Origin: Solwaraspora sp. WMMA2065
GTDB lineage: Bacteria; Actinomycetota; Actinomycetes; Mycobacteriales; Micromonosporaceae
DNA length: 64,000 bases
Reading direction: 5' to 3'
Assembly: GCF_030345075.1 (NCBI RefSeq)
Contig: NZ_CP128361.1
Span: 992,001 to 1,056,000 of the forward strand
A program made the translations under genes and the position numbers. The notes beneath the pieces were generated by a model. It was not told the origin of the DNA. It worked only from the letters and a program-made list of their open reading frames with translations, and searched no databases. Positions 47,503 to 60,516 of this stretch are shown here, piece by piece. Positions within the stretch are counted from its first letter, which is position 1; every line of letters starts with the position of its first letter.

Positions 47503-47991
47503 TCAGGAGGCGAAGAACGCCCGCGGGTCGGCGACCAGTACGCCGTGCTCGTTCAGCCGCTCGATGAGGCCGGACGGCGACGAGTCGTACACGATCGCCA
47601 GCGCCCGCAGGTCATCGGCGCGGATGGACAGCACCCGACCGTTGTAGTCACCACGCTGCTGCTGGATCGCCCGGGCGTACCGGGCGACGTAGGCGAGGTC
47701 CTCGCCGACCTCGTCGTACAGCCGCTCCAGGTCCAGGACGATCTTGCTGGTGGGTTCGTGACGTACCCCACTGCCGTCCGGCAGCAGTTCCGACACGGGT
47801 ACCCGGTAGAAGTCGGCCAGCTCGGCGAGGCGGGAGACGGTGACTGCCCGGTCCCCACGCTCGTAGGAACCGACGACGACAGCCTTCCAACGCCCGTTCG
47901 ACTTCTCCTCCACCCCCTGCAGGGACAGCCCCTGCTGCTGACGGATGGAGCGCAGGCGGGCGCCCAACGACTTGGCGTACTCAGAGGGCAT
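47503..47991 (-). CDS. bldD: Developmental master regulator BldD
   Basis: A 162-residue protein. N-terminal XRE-type helix-turn-helix (residues about 8-68: LGARLRSIRQQQGLSLQGVEEKS, VVVGSYERGDRAVTVSRL) and a C-terminal domain with the bipartite cyclic-di-GMP signature RGD-eight residues-RADD (about 112-126). BldD-(c-di-GMP) represses sporulation genes in Streptomyces. ATG 47991 is chosen; the longer in-frame extension upstream lacks support. A candidate BldD operator lies 45-57 bp upstream. Confidence 0.96.
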   Translation of the reverse strand: MPSEYAKSLGARLRSIRQQQGLSLQGVEEKSNGRWKAVVVGSYERGDRAVTVSRLAELADFYRVPVSELLPDGSGVRHEPTSKIVLDLERLYDEVGEDLAYVARYARAIQQQRGDYNGRVLSIRADDLRALAIVYDSSPSGLIERLNEHGVLVADPRAFFAS

Positions 47992-48035
47992 ACGGACTCT
48001 CCCAGTGCTTTGCCCGGGGCTTTCCCCAGCGATCG

Positions 48036-48048
48036 CTACGGAGCGTGA
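48036..48048. promoter_or_regulatory. Candidate BldD autoregulatory operator
   Basis: CTAC-GGAGC-GTGA (TCAC-GCTCC-GTAG on the bldD strand) matches the BldD consensus TnAC-five bases-GTnA at all but one fixed position and lies 45 bp upstream of the bldD start. BldD autorepression is known in Streptomyces. Confidence 0.45.
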
Positions 48049-48239
48049 CGGTACGGCGGTTCGCAAGCGCGGTCAAGTGGTGAATAGCTACCAGTGAACA
48101 AGATCGTGACGACTTGCCCCAAATTTCGTCTTACTGATGCGACACTCAGCGCCCCATATCGGCTCGGCAACGGGACGCTGGTAACGTTCGGCGTGACCGC
48201 TGACCAGCCGGGTGCTGGCCGGCGGCACCCAAGACGTCC

Positions 48240-48279
48240 TTTAACGACCCGTCCCGTGAGGCGGGGAAGGGGGTCCGCT
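48240..48279 (+). promoter_or_regulatory. PyrR-binding hairpin in the pyr operon leader
   Basis: CCCGTCCCGTGAGGCGGGG (about 48248-48266) forms a short hairpin exposing TCCCGTGAGGC, matching the PyrR loop consensus (UCCnGnGAGGy). It lies just before the AAGGGGG ribosome site of pyrR, as in mycobacteria where PyrR-UMP blocks translation. The rest of 47992-48240 has no gene. Confidence 0.7.
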
Positions 48280-48906
48280 GTGGCCTACCCGTCGGCCACC
48301 CAATCATCGGCGACGATGCCACCGTCAGTTAAGAGCATCCTGACCAGCGCCGACATTCAACGCGTTGTGGACCGGATCGCCCATCAGGTGCTGGAAAAGA
48401 CCAACGGGGCGCAACGCACCGTACTGCTCGGAATTCCCACCCGGGGTGTGCCGCTCGCCCGCCGTCTCGCCGACCGGATCCGCACCTTCGAAGGAGTCGG
48501 CGTCCCGGTCGGTGTGCTCGACATCACTCTCTACCGGGACGATCTCCGGTTGAAGGCCACCCGTGCGGTCGGGCCCACTGAACTGCCCGCCGGTGGCATC
48601 GACGGCCAGCGGGTCATCCTGGTCGACGACGTCCTCTACTCGGGTCGGACCGTACGGGCGGCGTTGGACGCGATCAGCGACCTCGGCCGGCCCAGTTCGG
48701 TGCAGTTGGCGGTGCTGGTCGACCGGGGCCACCGGGAGCTGCCGATCCGCGCCGACTACGTCGGCAAGAACATCCCCACCGCGCTCACCGAGAACGTCAA
48801 GGTGCTGCTCGCCGAGACCGACGACACCGACGAGGTACGGCTGTTCAGTTCACCCGGCAGGACCGAGGCGGCGGACGGCCCGCAGCGGGGGAGGGACCAG
48901 CGATGA
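48280..48906 (+). CDS. pyrR: Bifunctional pyrimidine regulator/uracil phosphoribosyltransferase PyrR
   Basis: A 208-residue PRTase-fold RNA-binding regulator. [43 protein letters not shown] and the PRPP loop [18 protein letters not shown] (about residue 110) are present. GTG 48280 follows AAGGGGG; ATG 48316 would give the more usual length but lacks a ribosome site. The stop overlaps pyrB (ATGA). It heads the pyr operon and should autoregulate through the leader hairpin. Confidence 0.93.
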   Translation: MAYPSATQSSATMPPSVKSILTSADIQRVVDRIAHQVLEKTNGAQRTVLLGIPTRGVPLARRLADRIRTFEGVGVPVGVLDITLYRDDLRLKATRAVGPTELPAGGIDGQRVILVDDVLYSGRTVRAALDAISDLGRPSSVQLAVLVDRGHRELPIRADYVGKNIPTALTENVKVLLAETDDTDEVRLFSSPGRTEAADGPQRGRDQR

Positions 48907-49826
48907 TCAGGCATCTGCTGTCCGGCGCCGATCTGGACGCGGCGGACGCCACCCGGATTCTGGACACCGCGGTCGAACTCGCCTCGCTGGCCGGCCGCGA
49001 GGTGAAGAAGCTGCCCACCCTGCGGGGGCGGACCGTGGTGAACCTGTTCTACGAGGATTCCACCCGGACCCGGATCTCGTTCGAGGCCGCCGCCAAACGA
49101 CTCTCCGCCGACGTGATCAACTTCTCGGCCAAGGGATCCAGCGTCTCCAAGGGCGAGAGCCTCAAGGACACCGCGCTCACCCTGCAGGCGATGGGGGCCG
49201 ACGCGGTGGTGATCCGCCACCCCGCCTCCGGTGCCCCGCACCGGCTGGCCAACTGGGTGGACGGGTCTGTGGTCAACGCCGGCGACGGCACCCACGAGCA
49301 TCCCACCCAGGCATTGCTCGACGCGTACACCATGCGGGCCCGGCTGGGCCGGCTCGCCGGCCTGCACGTGGTGATCGTCGGCGACGTGCTGCACAGCCGG
49401 GTGGCCCGGTCCAACGTCCTGCTGCTGGCCACCCTCGGCGCCAAGGTGACCCTGGTCGGGCCGCCGCCGCTGATCCCGGTCGACATCGCCACCGCGCTCA
49501 CCCCCGGCGTCGGGGTCGGCTACGACCTCGACGCCGTGCTGCCCACCGCCGACGTGGTGATGATGCTGCGGGTGCAGCACGAGCGGATGGCCGACTCCTA
49601 CTTCCCGTCCGCCCGTGAGTACGCCCGCCGGTACGGCTTGGACGGGGCTCGGCTGCGCCGGCTGCCCGGACACGCCATCGTGATGCACCCCGGTCCGATG
49701 AACCGGGGCATGGAGATCTCCGCCGAGGTCGCCGACTCGCCCCGCTCCACGATCGTGGAACAGGTCGCCAACGGGGTAAGCGTCCGGATGGCCGTGCTCT
49801 ACCTGCTGCTCGGCGGCCGCGGTTGA
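48903..49826 (+). CDS. pyrB: Aspartate carbamoyltransferase catalytic subunit
   Basis: A 307-residue ATCase: carbamoyl-phosphate loop [16 protein letters not shown] (about residue 50), [15 protein letters not shown] and the C-terminal [12 protein letters not shown]. Normal length. No regulatory PyrI is encoded nearby; in actinobacteria PyrB may work with PyrC. ATG 48903 overlaps pyrR; pyrC follows after 70 bp. Confidence 0.96.
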   Translation: MIRHLLSGADLDAADATRILDTAVELASLAGREVKKLPTLRGRTVVNLFYEDSTRTRISFEAAAKRLSADVINFSAKGSSVSKGESLKDTALTLQAMGADAVVIRHPASGAPHRLANWVDGSVVNAGDGTHEHPTQALLDAYTMRARLGRLAGLHVVIVGDVLHSRVARSNVLLLATLGAKVTLVGPPPLIPVDIATALTPGVGVGYDLDAVLPTADVVMMLRVQHERMADSYFPSAREYARRYGLDGARLRRLPGHAIVMHPGPMNRGMEISAEVADSPRSTIVEQVANGVSVRMAVLYLLLGGRG

Positions 49827-49896
49827 TGCGGCCAACCGGTCACCGACATTCTCACCGGCACCACCGATTCCACGCGCACGACGAAAGGACCTCGCT

Positions 49897-51195
49897 GTGA
49901 GCGCGTACCTGATCAAGGGCGTCCGGGTCCTCGGCCGGGACCCCGTCGACCTGCTGTTGCGCGACGGTGTGGTCGCCGACGCCGGCACCGGGCTGAGCGC
50001 ACCGGGGGCGCAGGTGCTCGACGCCGACGGCCTGATCGCCTTGCCCGGGCTGGTCGATCTCCATACCCACCTGCGTGAACCCGGCCGGGAGGACGCCGAA
50101 ACGGTGGAGACCGGGTCGCGGGCCGCCGCGCTCGGCGGCTACACCGCGGTCTGCGCGATGGCGAACACCTCCCCGGTGGCCGACACCGCCGGCGTCGTCG
50201 AACAGGTCTGGCGGCTCGGCCGCCAGGCCGGGCTGGTCGACGTGCAGCCGATCGGCGCGGTCACCGTCGGTCTGGCCGGCGAGCGTCTCGCCGAGCTGGG
50301 CGCGATGGCCGACTCCGCCGCCGCGGTGCGGGTCTTCTCCGACGACGGGCACTGCGTCGCCGACCCCCGGCTGATGCGCCGTGCCCTGGAGTACGTCAAG
50401 GCGTTCGACGGTGTCGTCGCCCAGCACGCCGAGGAGCCCCGGCTGACCGAGGGCGCCCAGATGCACGAGGGCGAGGTCTCCACCCGGCTCGGCCTGACCG
50501 GCTGGCCGGCCGTCGCCGAGGAGGCGATCATCGCCCGCGACGCGCTGCTCGCCGAACACGTCGGCAGCCGGCTGCACGTCTGCCACCTGTCCACCGCCGG
50601 CAGCGTGGAGATCGTGCGGCAGGCCAAGGCCCGTGGGGTCCGGATCACCGCCGAGGTCACCCCGCACCACCTGCTGCTCACCCACGAGGCGCCGACCAGC
50701 TACGACCCGGTCTTCAAGGTCAATCCGCCGCTGCGGACCGGCGAGGATGTCGCCGCGCTGCGCGCCGCGCTCGCCGAGGGCGTCATCGACATCGTCGCCA
50801 CCGACCACGCCCCGCACGCGGTGGAGGACAAGGAGTGCGAGTGGGCGTACGCCCGGCCCGGCATGCTCGGGTTGGAGACCGCCCTGTCGGTGGTGCTGCT
50901 CACGACCGCGTTGCACGACGCCGATGGTGTACCAGACTGGGAGCTGATCGCGGAGCGGATGTCCCGGGCCCCGGCCCGGATCGCCGGGCTGACCGGGCAC
51001 GGGCACGACCCCGCGCCGGGCGTCCCGGCGAACCTCACCCTGATCGACCCGGCCGCCAGCCGCACCGTCGACCCGGCCGAGTCGGCCAGCCGCAGCCGCA
51101 ACACGCCGTACGCGCGGATGGTGCTGCCCGGCCAGGTGGTCGCCACCTTCCTGCGCGGCGACGCGACCGTGCTCGACGGAAAGGCCGTGCGATGA
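49897..51195 (+). CDS. pyrC: Dihydroorotase
   Basis: A 432-residue class I dihydroorotase. Zinc ligands are seen in [13 protein letters not shown] (about residue 55), [18 protein letters not shown] and the catalytic aspartate in [16 protein letters not shown] 49897 follows GAAAGGA. The stop overlaps carA (ATGA). Confidence 0.96.
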   Translation: MSAYLIKGVRVLGRDPVDLLLRDGVVADAGTGLSAPGAQVLDADGLIALPGLVDLHTHLREPGREDAETVETGSRAAALGGYTAVCAMANTSPVADTAGVVEQVWRLGRQAGLVDVQPIGAVTVGLAGERLAELGAMADSAAAVRVFSDDGHCVADPRLMRRALEYVKAFDGVVAQHAEEPRLTEGAQMHEGEVSTRLGLTGWPAVAEEAIIARDALLAEHVGSRLHVCHLSTAGSVEIVRQAKARGVRITAEVTPHHLLLTHEAPTSYDPVFKVNPPLRTGEDVAALRAALAEGVIDIVATDHAPHAVEDKECEWAYARPGMLGLETALSVVLLTTALHDADGVPDWELIAERMSRAPARIAGLTGHGHDPAPGVPANLTLIDPAASRTVDPAESASRSRNTPYARMVLPGQVVATFLRGDATVLDGKAVR

Positions 51196-52329
51196 ACGAC
51201 ACCGCCGCCACCGCAGCAACCCGCCAGCGGGTTCCGGCGCTGCTGGTGCTCGAGGACGGCCGGGTCTTCCCCGGCGAGAGTTACGGCGCGGTCGGGGAGA
51301 CCTTCGGCGAGGCGGTGTTCACCACCGCGATGACCGGCTACCAGGAGACCCTGACCGACCCGTCCTACCACCGGCAGGTGGTGGTGCAGACGGCACCGCA
51401 CATCGGCAACACCGGGGTCAACGTCGACGACGACGAGTCGGACCGGATCCGGGTGGCCGGCTACGTGGTCCGGGATCCGGCCCGCCGCCCGTCGAACTGG
51501 CGGGCCACCGGTGACCTGGAGGACCGGCTGGCCGCCGAAGGGGTGGTCGGCATCTGCGGGGTCGACACCCGGGCACTGACCCGGCACCTGCGCGACCGGG
51601 GGGTGATGCGGGTCGGCGTCTCCACCCTGACCGGCGACCCGCAGGAGCTGCTGGACCGGGTCCGGCGGGCCCCGCAGATGGTCGGTGCCGACCTGTCCGC
51701 CGAGGTGACCACCGCCGAGCCGTACACGGTCACCGCGCAGGGCGAGCACCGCTACACCGTCGCCGCGCTGGACCTGGGCATCAAACGCAACGTGCCGCGC
51801 CGGCTCGCCGAGCGTGGGGTGACCACCCACGTGCTGCCGGCGACCTCGACGCTGGAGCAGGTCCTGGCGACCGGCCCGGACGCGGTGTTCTTCTCACCCG
51901 GGCCGGGTGACCCGGCCACCGCCGACCATCCGGTCGCGCTGGCCCGCCAGGTGATGGGGCGCCGGATCCCGCTGTTCGGCATCTGTTTCGGCTCGCAGAT
52001 CCTCGGCCGGGCGCTGGGCTTCGGCACCTACAAGCTCGGCTACGGCCACCGCGGCATCAACCAGCCGGTGCTCGACCGCACCACCGGCAAGGTCGAGGTG
52101 ACCAGCCACAACCACGGGTTCGCCGTGGACGCCCCGCTGAACACGGTGATCGACACCGACTTCGGCGGCGTCGAGGTGAGCCACGTGTGCCTCAACGACG
52201 ACGTGGTCGAGGGGCTGCGGGCCCGTGAGGTGCCGGCGTTCACCGTCCAGTACCACCCGGAAGCGGCGGCCGGTCCGCACGACGCGGACTACCTGTTCGA
52301 CCGGTTCGTCGAGCTGATCGAGGGAAAAC

Positions 52330-52337
<8 letters not shown>
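51192..52337 (+). CDS. carA: Carbamoyl-phosphate synthase small subunit
   Basis: A 381-residue glutaminase subunit. The N-terminal CPSase domain ([18 protein letters not shown]) is followed by the class I amidotransferase domain with the nucleophile elbow [14 protein letters not shown] (Cys about 261), HNHGFAVD, and [11 protein letters not shown] for the His-Glu pair. It starts at ATG 51192 overlapping pyrC and ends 8 bp inside carB. Confidence 0.96.
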
Positions 52338-55667
<3,330 letters not shown>

Positions 55668-55671
<4 letters not shown>

Positions 55672-56738
55672 CCCGATCCGGCGGGTACGGGCTGGCCCGG
55701 TCGGCGTTGTTCCGGCTCGGTGGTGGTGACGCCGAGACGGCCCATGAGTGGACGCTGCGCCGGTTGGCCGCCCTGTCCCGCAGCCGGGTGGCGCTGGCCG
55801 CGTTGCGCACCCGGTACGCGGTGGCCGCGCCGCGTACCGTCTTCGGGGTCGACTTCCCCAACCCGGTCGGCCTGGCCGCCGGGATGGACAAGGACGGCTT
55901 GGCGCTGCCCGCCTGGCCGGCGTTGGGTTTCGGTTTCGTCGAGGTCGGTACCGTCACCGCTCGTCCCCAGCCGGGCAACCCCCGACCCCGACTGTTCCGG
56001 TTGCCGGCCAGCGAGGCGGTGATCAACCGGATGGGCTTCAACAACGCCGGTGCCGAGGCGCTCGCCGACCGGCTCGCGGTGCTCGGCCGGCTGGACGAGC
56101 GGGCCGGGTTCGGCCGTTCGCATCCGGCGCACGCCGACCGCCCGGTGCCGTTGGGCATCTCGCTCGGCAAGTCGAAGGTGGTGCCGATCGAGGAGGCGGT
56201 CGACGACTACCTGTCGGCCTACAAGGCACTCAGTGGCTACGGCCAGTACTTCGTGATCAATGTCTCCTCGCCGAACACCCCGGGGCTACGGCAGCTGCAG
56301 GACCGTGGCCATCTCGACACCCTGCTGGCGACCCTGGTGGGGGAGCGGCCGATCCTGGTCAAGATCGCGCCGGACCTGTCCGAGCCGGCCATCGCCGAGT
56401 TGCTGGAGGTGTGCCTGGCCCGGGGCGCGGCCGGGGTGATCGCCACCAACACCACCCTGTCCCGCTCCGGCCTGGCCGGCGCCGACGCGGATCAGGCCGA
56501 TCAGGCCGGCGGGCTGTCCGGCCGGCCGCTGACCGGCCGGGCCCGGGAGGTGGTCTCCTTCGTCCACCGGGAGACCGGTGGCGCGCTGCCGGTCATCGGG
56601 GTCGGCGGCATCCTCGACCCGGACGACGCGGCCCGGATGTTCGACGCCGGCGCCAGCCTGGTGCAGCTCTACACCGGCTTCATCTACCGTGGTCCGGGGC
56701 TGGTCCGGGCGATCGCCCGGCAGGCCCGGGGCCGATGA
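55668..56738 (+). CDS. pyrD: Quinone-dependent dihydroorotate dehydrogenase (class 2)
   Basis: A 356-residue membrane-associated FMN enzyme. The N-terminal amphipathic helix ([25 protein letters not shown]) typical of class 2 precedes [24 protein letters not shown], and the catalytic serine region [15 protein letters not shown]. It ends with the phosphate loop IGVGGI and [18 protein letters not shown] 55668 overlaps carB; bioA starts at 56735 inside its stop. Confidence 0.96.
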
Positions 56739-58144
56739 GCGCACCGCGTCCGGCGGGCCCGGGGCCGGTGAGCGCACAGCTGCCGGTGCCCGGCGACGGC
56801 CACCGCGCCGAGCGGTTACGGGAGCTGGACCGCCGGCACGTCTGGCATCCGTACGCCGCGCTGCCCCCGGCCATGGCGCCCCTGCTGGTCGACAGCGCCG
56901 CCGGAGTCCGGCTGCGGCTGGCCGACGGGCGGGAACTGGTCGACGGAATGTCGTCATGGTGGGCCGCCGTGCACGGCTACCAGCACCCGGTGCTGGACGC
57001 GGCCGTCACCGACCAGCTGGGTCGGATGGCGCACGTGATGTTCGGCGGGCTCACCCACGAGCCGGCGGTCCGCCTCGCACAGACCCTGGTGGAGATCACC
57101 CCGTCCGGCCTGGAGCACGTGTTCCTCTGCGACTCGGGCTCGGTGAGCGTCGAGGTCGCCATCAAAATGGGCCTGCAGTACCAGCTGGGTCGGGGTCGGC
57201 CCGGCCGGCGCAAGTTGGCCACCTGGCGCGGCGGCTACCACGGGGACACCTTCCACCCGATGAGCGTCTGCGACCCCGAGGGCGGGATGCACCATCTGTG
57301 GCGCGGAGTGCTGCCGGCGCAGGTGTTCGTGTCCGCCCCGCCGGGCGACTTCGCGGGGGCGCCGGACGAGCGGTACCTGGCCGAGCTGGTCGACGCGGTG
57401 GCCCGGTACGCGGACGAGATCGCCGCGGTGATCGTCGAGCCGGTGGTGCAGGGCACCGGCGGCATGCGGTTCCACCATCCGGCGTACCTGCGCGCCCTGC
57501 GCGAGGCGACCGCCGCGCACGACGTACTGCTGATCTTCGACGAGATCGCCACCGGGTTCGGCCGGACCGGCGCGTTCTTCGCAGCCGAGCACGCCGGGGT
57601 GACACCGGACGTGCTCTGCCTGGGCAAGGCGTTGACCGGTGGCTACCTCACACTGGCGGCCGCGCTGTGCACCCCGGAGGTGGCCGCCGGGATCTCCGCC
57701 AGCGGGGTCCTCGCCCACGGGCCGACCTTCATGGGCAATCCGTTGGCCTGCGCGGTCGCCAACGCCTCGATCGGACTGCTGCGCGCCGCCGCGCCGACGG
57801 CGGGGGCCGAGCCGGTTGCGGCCACCGGTCCGGCGCCGGCTGGGGTCGTCCCGGCCTGGCAGGTCGCCGTACGGCGGATCGAGGCCGGGCTGCGCGACGG
57901 CTTGGCCCCGGTCGCGACGCTGCCCGGCGTGCGCGACGTCCGGGTGCTCGGCGCGATCGGGGTGGTCCAGCTGGACCGGCCGGTCGACCTGGCAGCGGCG
58001 ACTGCGGCGGCGGTGGACGCCGGGGTGTGGCTGCGGCCGTTCCGGGACCTGATCTACACCATGCCGCCCTATCCGGCGGACGACGATGACATCGCGCGGA
58101 TCGCCCGCGCGATGGCGGCTGCGGCCGTCGCGGTACCGCGCTGA
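56735..58144 (+). CDS. bioA: Adenosylmethionine-8-amino-7-oxononanoate aminotransferase
   Basis: A 469-residue class III aminotransferase that makes diaminopelargonate in biotin synthesis using SAM as amino donor. [41 protein letters not shown] and the PLP lysine in [12 protein letters not shown] (about residue 296) define BioA. A 25-residue alanine/proline insertion (about 350-375) is unusual. ATG 56735 overlaps the pyrD stop, so a biotin gene sits within the pyrimidine operon. Other biotin genes are not in the window. Confidence 0.9.
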   Translation: MSAPRPAGPGPVSAQLPVPGDGHRAERLRELDRRHVWHPYAALPPAMAPLLVDSAAGVRLRLADGRELVDGMSSWWAAVHGYQHPVLDAAVTDQLGRMAHVMFGGLTHEPAVRLAQTLVEITPSGLEHVFLCDSGSVSVEVAIKMGLQYQLGRGRPGRRKLATWRGGYHGDTFHPMSVCDPEGGMHHLWRGVLPAQVFVSAPPGDFAGAPDERYLAELVDAVARYADEIAAVIVEPVVQGTGGMRFHHPAYLRALREATAAHDVLLIFDEIATGFGRTGAFFAAEHAGVTPDVLCLGKALTGGYLTLAAALCTPEVAAGISASGVLAHGPTFMGNPLACAVANASIGLLRAAAPTAGAEPVAATGPAPAGVVPAWQVAVRRIEAGLRDGLAPVATLPGVRDVRVLGAIGVVQLDRPVDLAAATAAAVDAGVWLRPFRDLIYTMPPYPADDDDIARIARAMAAAAVAVPR

Positions 58145-58181
58145 GGTCCGCCCGGCGGTACCGCCGAGGAAGGGAGAGCCG

Positions 58182-59021
58182 ATGGAGACCTTTGGTCAGC
58201 GACTGCACCGGGCCGTCAGCGTCCGGGGCCCGCTGTGCGTGGGTGTCGACCCGCATCCGGAGCTGTTGACCCGGTGGGGGCTGCCGGACGACGTCGATGG
58301 GCTGGCCCGGTTCGCCGCGACGGCGGTCGACGCGCTTGGCGACGTGGCTGCGGTGGTGAAGCCTCAATCGGCCTTCTTCGAACGATTCGGGGCTGCGGGC
58401 ATCGGCGTCCTAGAGTCAACTATCCGACAGTTTCGCGAGGCTGGGGCCCTCGTCCTGCTTGACGTGAAGCGCGGCGACATCGGTTCGACGGTCGCCGCGT
58501 ACGCCGCCGCCTACCTCGATCCGGCGAGCCCGTTGGCGGTCGACGCGGTCACGGCCAACCCGTATCTGGGCGTCGGGGCGCTCGCTCCGATGTTCGATCT
58601 CGCCGGCCGGCACGGCGGCGGCGTCTTCGTGGTCGCGCTGACCTCGAATCCCGAGGGGCGGGCCGTGCAGCACGCCCGGCTGTCCGATGGACGCACCGTC
58701 GCTCAGACGGTGATCGATGAGATTTCGCAGCTCAACGTGGGTGCGGAGCCGATTGGCAGTTTCGGTCTGGTGGTCGGTGCGACCGTTGGTGACACCGGCC
58801 ATGAACTGTCGCATGTCAATGGCCCAATGCTTGCCCCCGGGCTGGGTGCGCAAGGTGGACGGCCCGAGGACCTGCGGACAGTGTTCGGGCAAGCGCTTTC
58901 CGCAGTCCTTCCGTCGTACTCCCGTGAGGTGCTGAAATCCGGTCCGGACCCGTCGGCGTTGCGGGCCGCAGCCGAACAGACGCTTGTTAAGTGTCGGGAG
59001 GCTCTCGGGGTTCTGGTCTGA
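58182..59021 (+). CDS. pyrF: Orotidine-5'-phosphate decarboxylase (type II)
   Basis: A 279-residue TIM-barrel decarboxylase. FFERFGAAGIGVLE, the catalytic LDVKRGDIGSTVAAYA (Asp-Lys pair about residue 95) and LAPGLGAQGGRPEDL are the group II (actinobacterial/fungal-like PyrF) motifs. ATG 58182 has AGGAAGGGAGAG upstream. Last gene of the pyr operon. Confidence 0.95.
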   Translation: METFGQRLHRAVSVRGPLCVGVDPHPELLTRWGLPDDVDGLARFAATAVDALGDVAAVVKPQSAFFERFGAAGIGVLESTIRQFREAGALVLLDVKRGDIGSTVAAYAAAYLDPASPLAVDAVTANPYLGVGALAPMFDLAGRHGGGVFVVALTSNPEGRAVQHARLSDGRTVAQTVIDEISQLNVGAEPIGSFGLVVGATVGDTGHELSHVNGPMLAPGLGAQGGRPEDLRTVFGQALSAVLPSYSREVLKSGPDPSALRAAAEQTLVKCREALGVLV

Positions 59022-59030
59022 GTGAGTGAC

Positions 59031-59050
59031 CGATCACCCCCGCGTGATCG
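59031..59050 (+). terminator. Hairpin after pyrF
   Basis: CGATCAC/GTGATCG, a 7-bp stem with a 6-base loop, lies 10 bp after the pyrF stop. Confidence 0.6.
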
Positions 59051-59063
59051 TGGTGCGGCCACG

Positions 59064-59092
59064 TTGCCGAAAACGTCGCTGACCGCTAGTTT
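59064..59092 (+). promoter_or_regulatory. Promoter of mihF
   Basis: TTGCCG (59064-59069) and TAGTTT (59087-59092) are separated by a 17-bp spacer. A second inverted repeat GGGAACCA/TGGTTCCC (59103-59128) lies in the leader just after the predicted transcription start and could be a regulatory hairpin or operator. Confidence 0.5.
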
Positions 59093-59195
59093 TCCCCGCG
59101 CTGGGAACCACATGCCCCTTTGGTTCCCGGCCACACCACGTTTCACAGAGCGGCGGTGCGATCCGCCCGTCGCGATAGGGACCTGAGGAGAACTG

Positions 59196-59513
59196 GTGCC
59201 GCTCCCGTCACTGACCCCCGAACAGCGCGCAGCCGCGCTGGAGAAGGCTGCGGAGATCCGTAAGGCCCGTGCTGAGTTGAAGGAGCAACTCAAGCAGGGC
59301 AAGACCACCCTCGCCGCCGTGCTCGACCGGGCGGAGTCCGACGACGTTGTCGGCAAGCTGAAGGTTTCCGCCGTGCTGCAGGCGATGCCGGGCATCGGCA
59401 AGATCCGGGCGACCCAGATCATGGAGAAGCTCAAGATCGCCGACAGCCGTCGCCTCCGTGGCCTCGGCGACCAGCAGCGCAAGGCCCTGCTCGGGGAGTT
59501 CGCCGCGAACTGA
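59196..59513 (+). CDS. mihF: Actinobacterial integration host factor
   Basis: A 105-residue basic nucleoid protein of the mIHF family, unrelated to enterobacterial IHF. The long N-terminal helix (LTPEQRAAALEKAAEIRKARAELKEQLKQG) leads to a helix-turn-helix with MPGIGKIRATQIMEKLKI. GTG 59196 follows GAGGAGA. Position between pyrF and gmk is conserved in actinobacteria and it is highly expressed and essential in mycobacteria. Confidence 0.95.
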   Translation: MPLPSLTPEQRAAALEKAAEIRKARAELKEQLKQGKTTLAAVLDRAESDDVVGKLKVSAVLQAMPGIGKIRATQIMEKLKIADSRRLRGLGDQQRKALLGEFAAN

Positions 59514-59539
59514 TTCGCGGCAGGGTGTAGAAACAAGCA

Positions 59540-60148
59540 GTGACCATGTATGACGACGCGCGCCCGGCAGCTCGGCTCACGGTCCTCTCCGGCCCTTCCG
59601 GGGTCGGCAAGGACAGCGTGATCGAGCTGATCCGGGCGCGCTCGCCCTGGATCTGGCTGTCCGTCTCGGTGACCACCCGCCCGATGCGGGACTACGAGGT
59701 CGACGGCGTCCACTACTACTTCGTCGACCGGCCCGAGTTCGAGCGGATGGCTGCCACCGGGCAGCTGCTGGAGTGGGCCGAGTTCGCCGGCAACCTCTAC
59801 GGCACTCCGCGCTCGGCGGTCGAGCAACGACTACGCGCCGGCGAGCCGGTGCTGCTGAAGATCGACCTGCAGGGTGCCCGGCAGGTGCGGGCGGCGATGC
59901 CCGAGGCCCAGCTGGTCTTCCTCGCGCCACCCAGCGTCGAGGAGCTGAAACGGCGCCTCGTCGGTCGGGGGACCGACGACGAGGAGACGATCCGTCGCCG
60001 GCTGGAGCACGCCGACGAGGAGCTGGCCGCCGAGCAGGAGTTCGACGTCACGGTGGTCAACGACGATGTGACGCGAGCCGCAATCGAGCTGGTAGGATTG
60101 CTCGGTTCGTCATTATTGACCGACGCCCAGTCGCACCGCCCGGTCTGA
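59540..60148 (+). CDS. gmk: Guanylate kinase
   Basis: A 202-residue kinase for GMP to GDP (200 from ATG 59546). P-loop [14 protein letters not shown] (residues about 17-30), GMP-binding [20 protein letters not shown] and lid region [14 protein letters not shown] are complete. It follows mihF by 26 bp. The 3' end runs into a short tandem repeat. Confidence 0.95.
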   Translation: MTMYDDARPAARLTVLSGPSGVGKDSVIELIRARSPWIWLSVSVTTRPMRDYEVDGVHYYFVDRPEFERMAATGQLLEWAEFAGNLYGTPRSAVEQRLRAGEPVLLKIDLQGARQVRAAMPEAQLVFLAPPSVEELKRRLVGRGTDDEETIRRRLEHADEELAAEQEFDVTVVNDDVTRAAIELVGLLGSSLLTDAQSHRPV

Positions 60149-60176
60149 CAGCCCGGTCTGACAGCCCGGTCTGGTC
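60138..60176. repeat. 13-bp tandem repeat at the gmk 3' end
   Basis: GCCCGGTCTGACA occurs twice in tandem, followed by a partial third copy; the first copy contains the gmk stop codon. Confidence 0.85.
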
Positions 60177-60252
60177 TGGCAGCACCGGTTCACGACGTTG
60201 GTTAGACGATGACACCCAGCGACAGAGCCCGACGACACAAAGGTTGCATCCC

Positions 60253-60516
60253 GTGGGATCCATTGCCAGCCCGGAAGGCATCACCAACCCGCCCATCGAC
60301 GAGCTGCTGGAGAAGACCTCGTCGAAGTACGCCCTGGTGATCTTCGCCGCCAAGCGTGCCCGCCAGGTCAACGCGTACTACAGCCAGCTCGGTGAGGGCC
60401 TGCTGGAGTACGTCGGACCGCTGGTGGAGACCACGCCGCAGGAGAAGCCGCTCTCCATCGCCATGCGAGAGATCAACTCCAACCTGCTCACCGCCGAGCC
60501 CACCGACCAGCCCTGA
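60253..60516 (+). CDS. rpoZ: RNA polymerase omega subunit
   Basis: An 87-residue omega subunit that helps assemble the beta' subunit. [34 protein letters not shown] and the C-terminal [11 protein letters not shown] are characteristic. GTG 60253. Its stop codon overlaps the apparent CTG start of coaBC. Confidence 0.96.
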   Translation: MGSIASPEGITNPPIDELLEKTSSKYALVIFAAKRARQVNAYYSQLGEGLLEYVGPLVETTPQEKPLSIAMREINSNLLTAEPTDQP

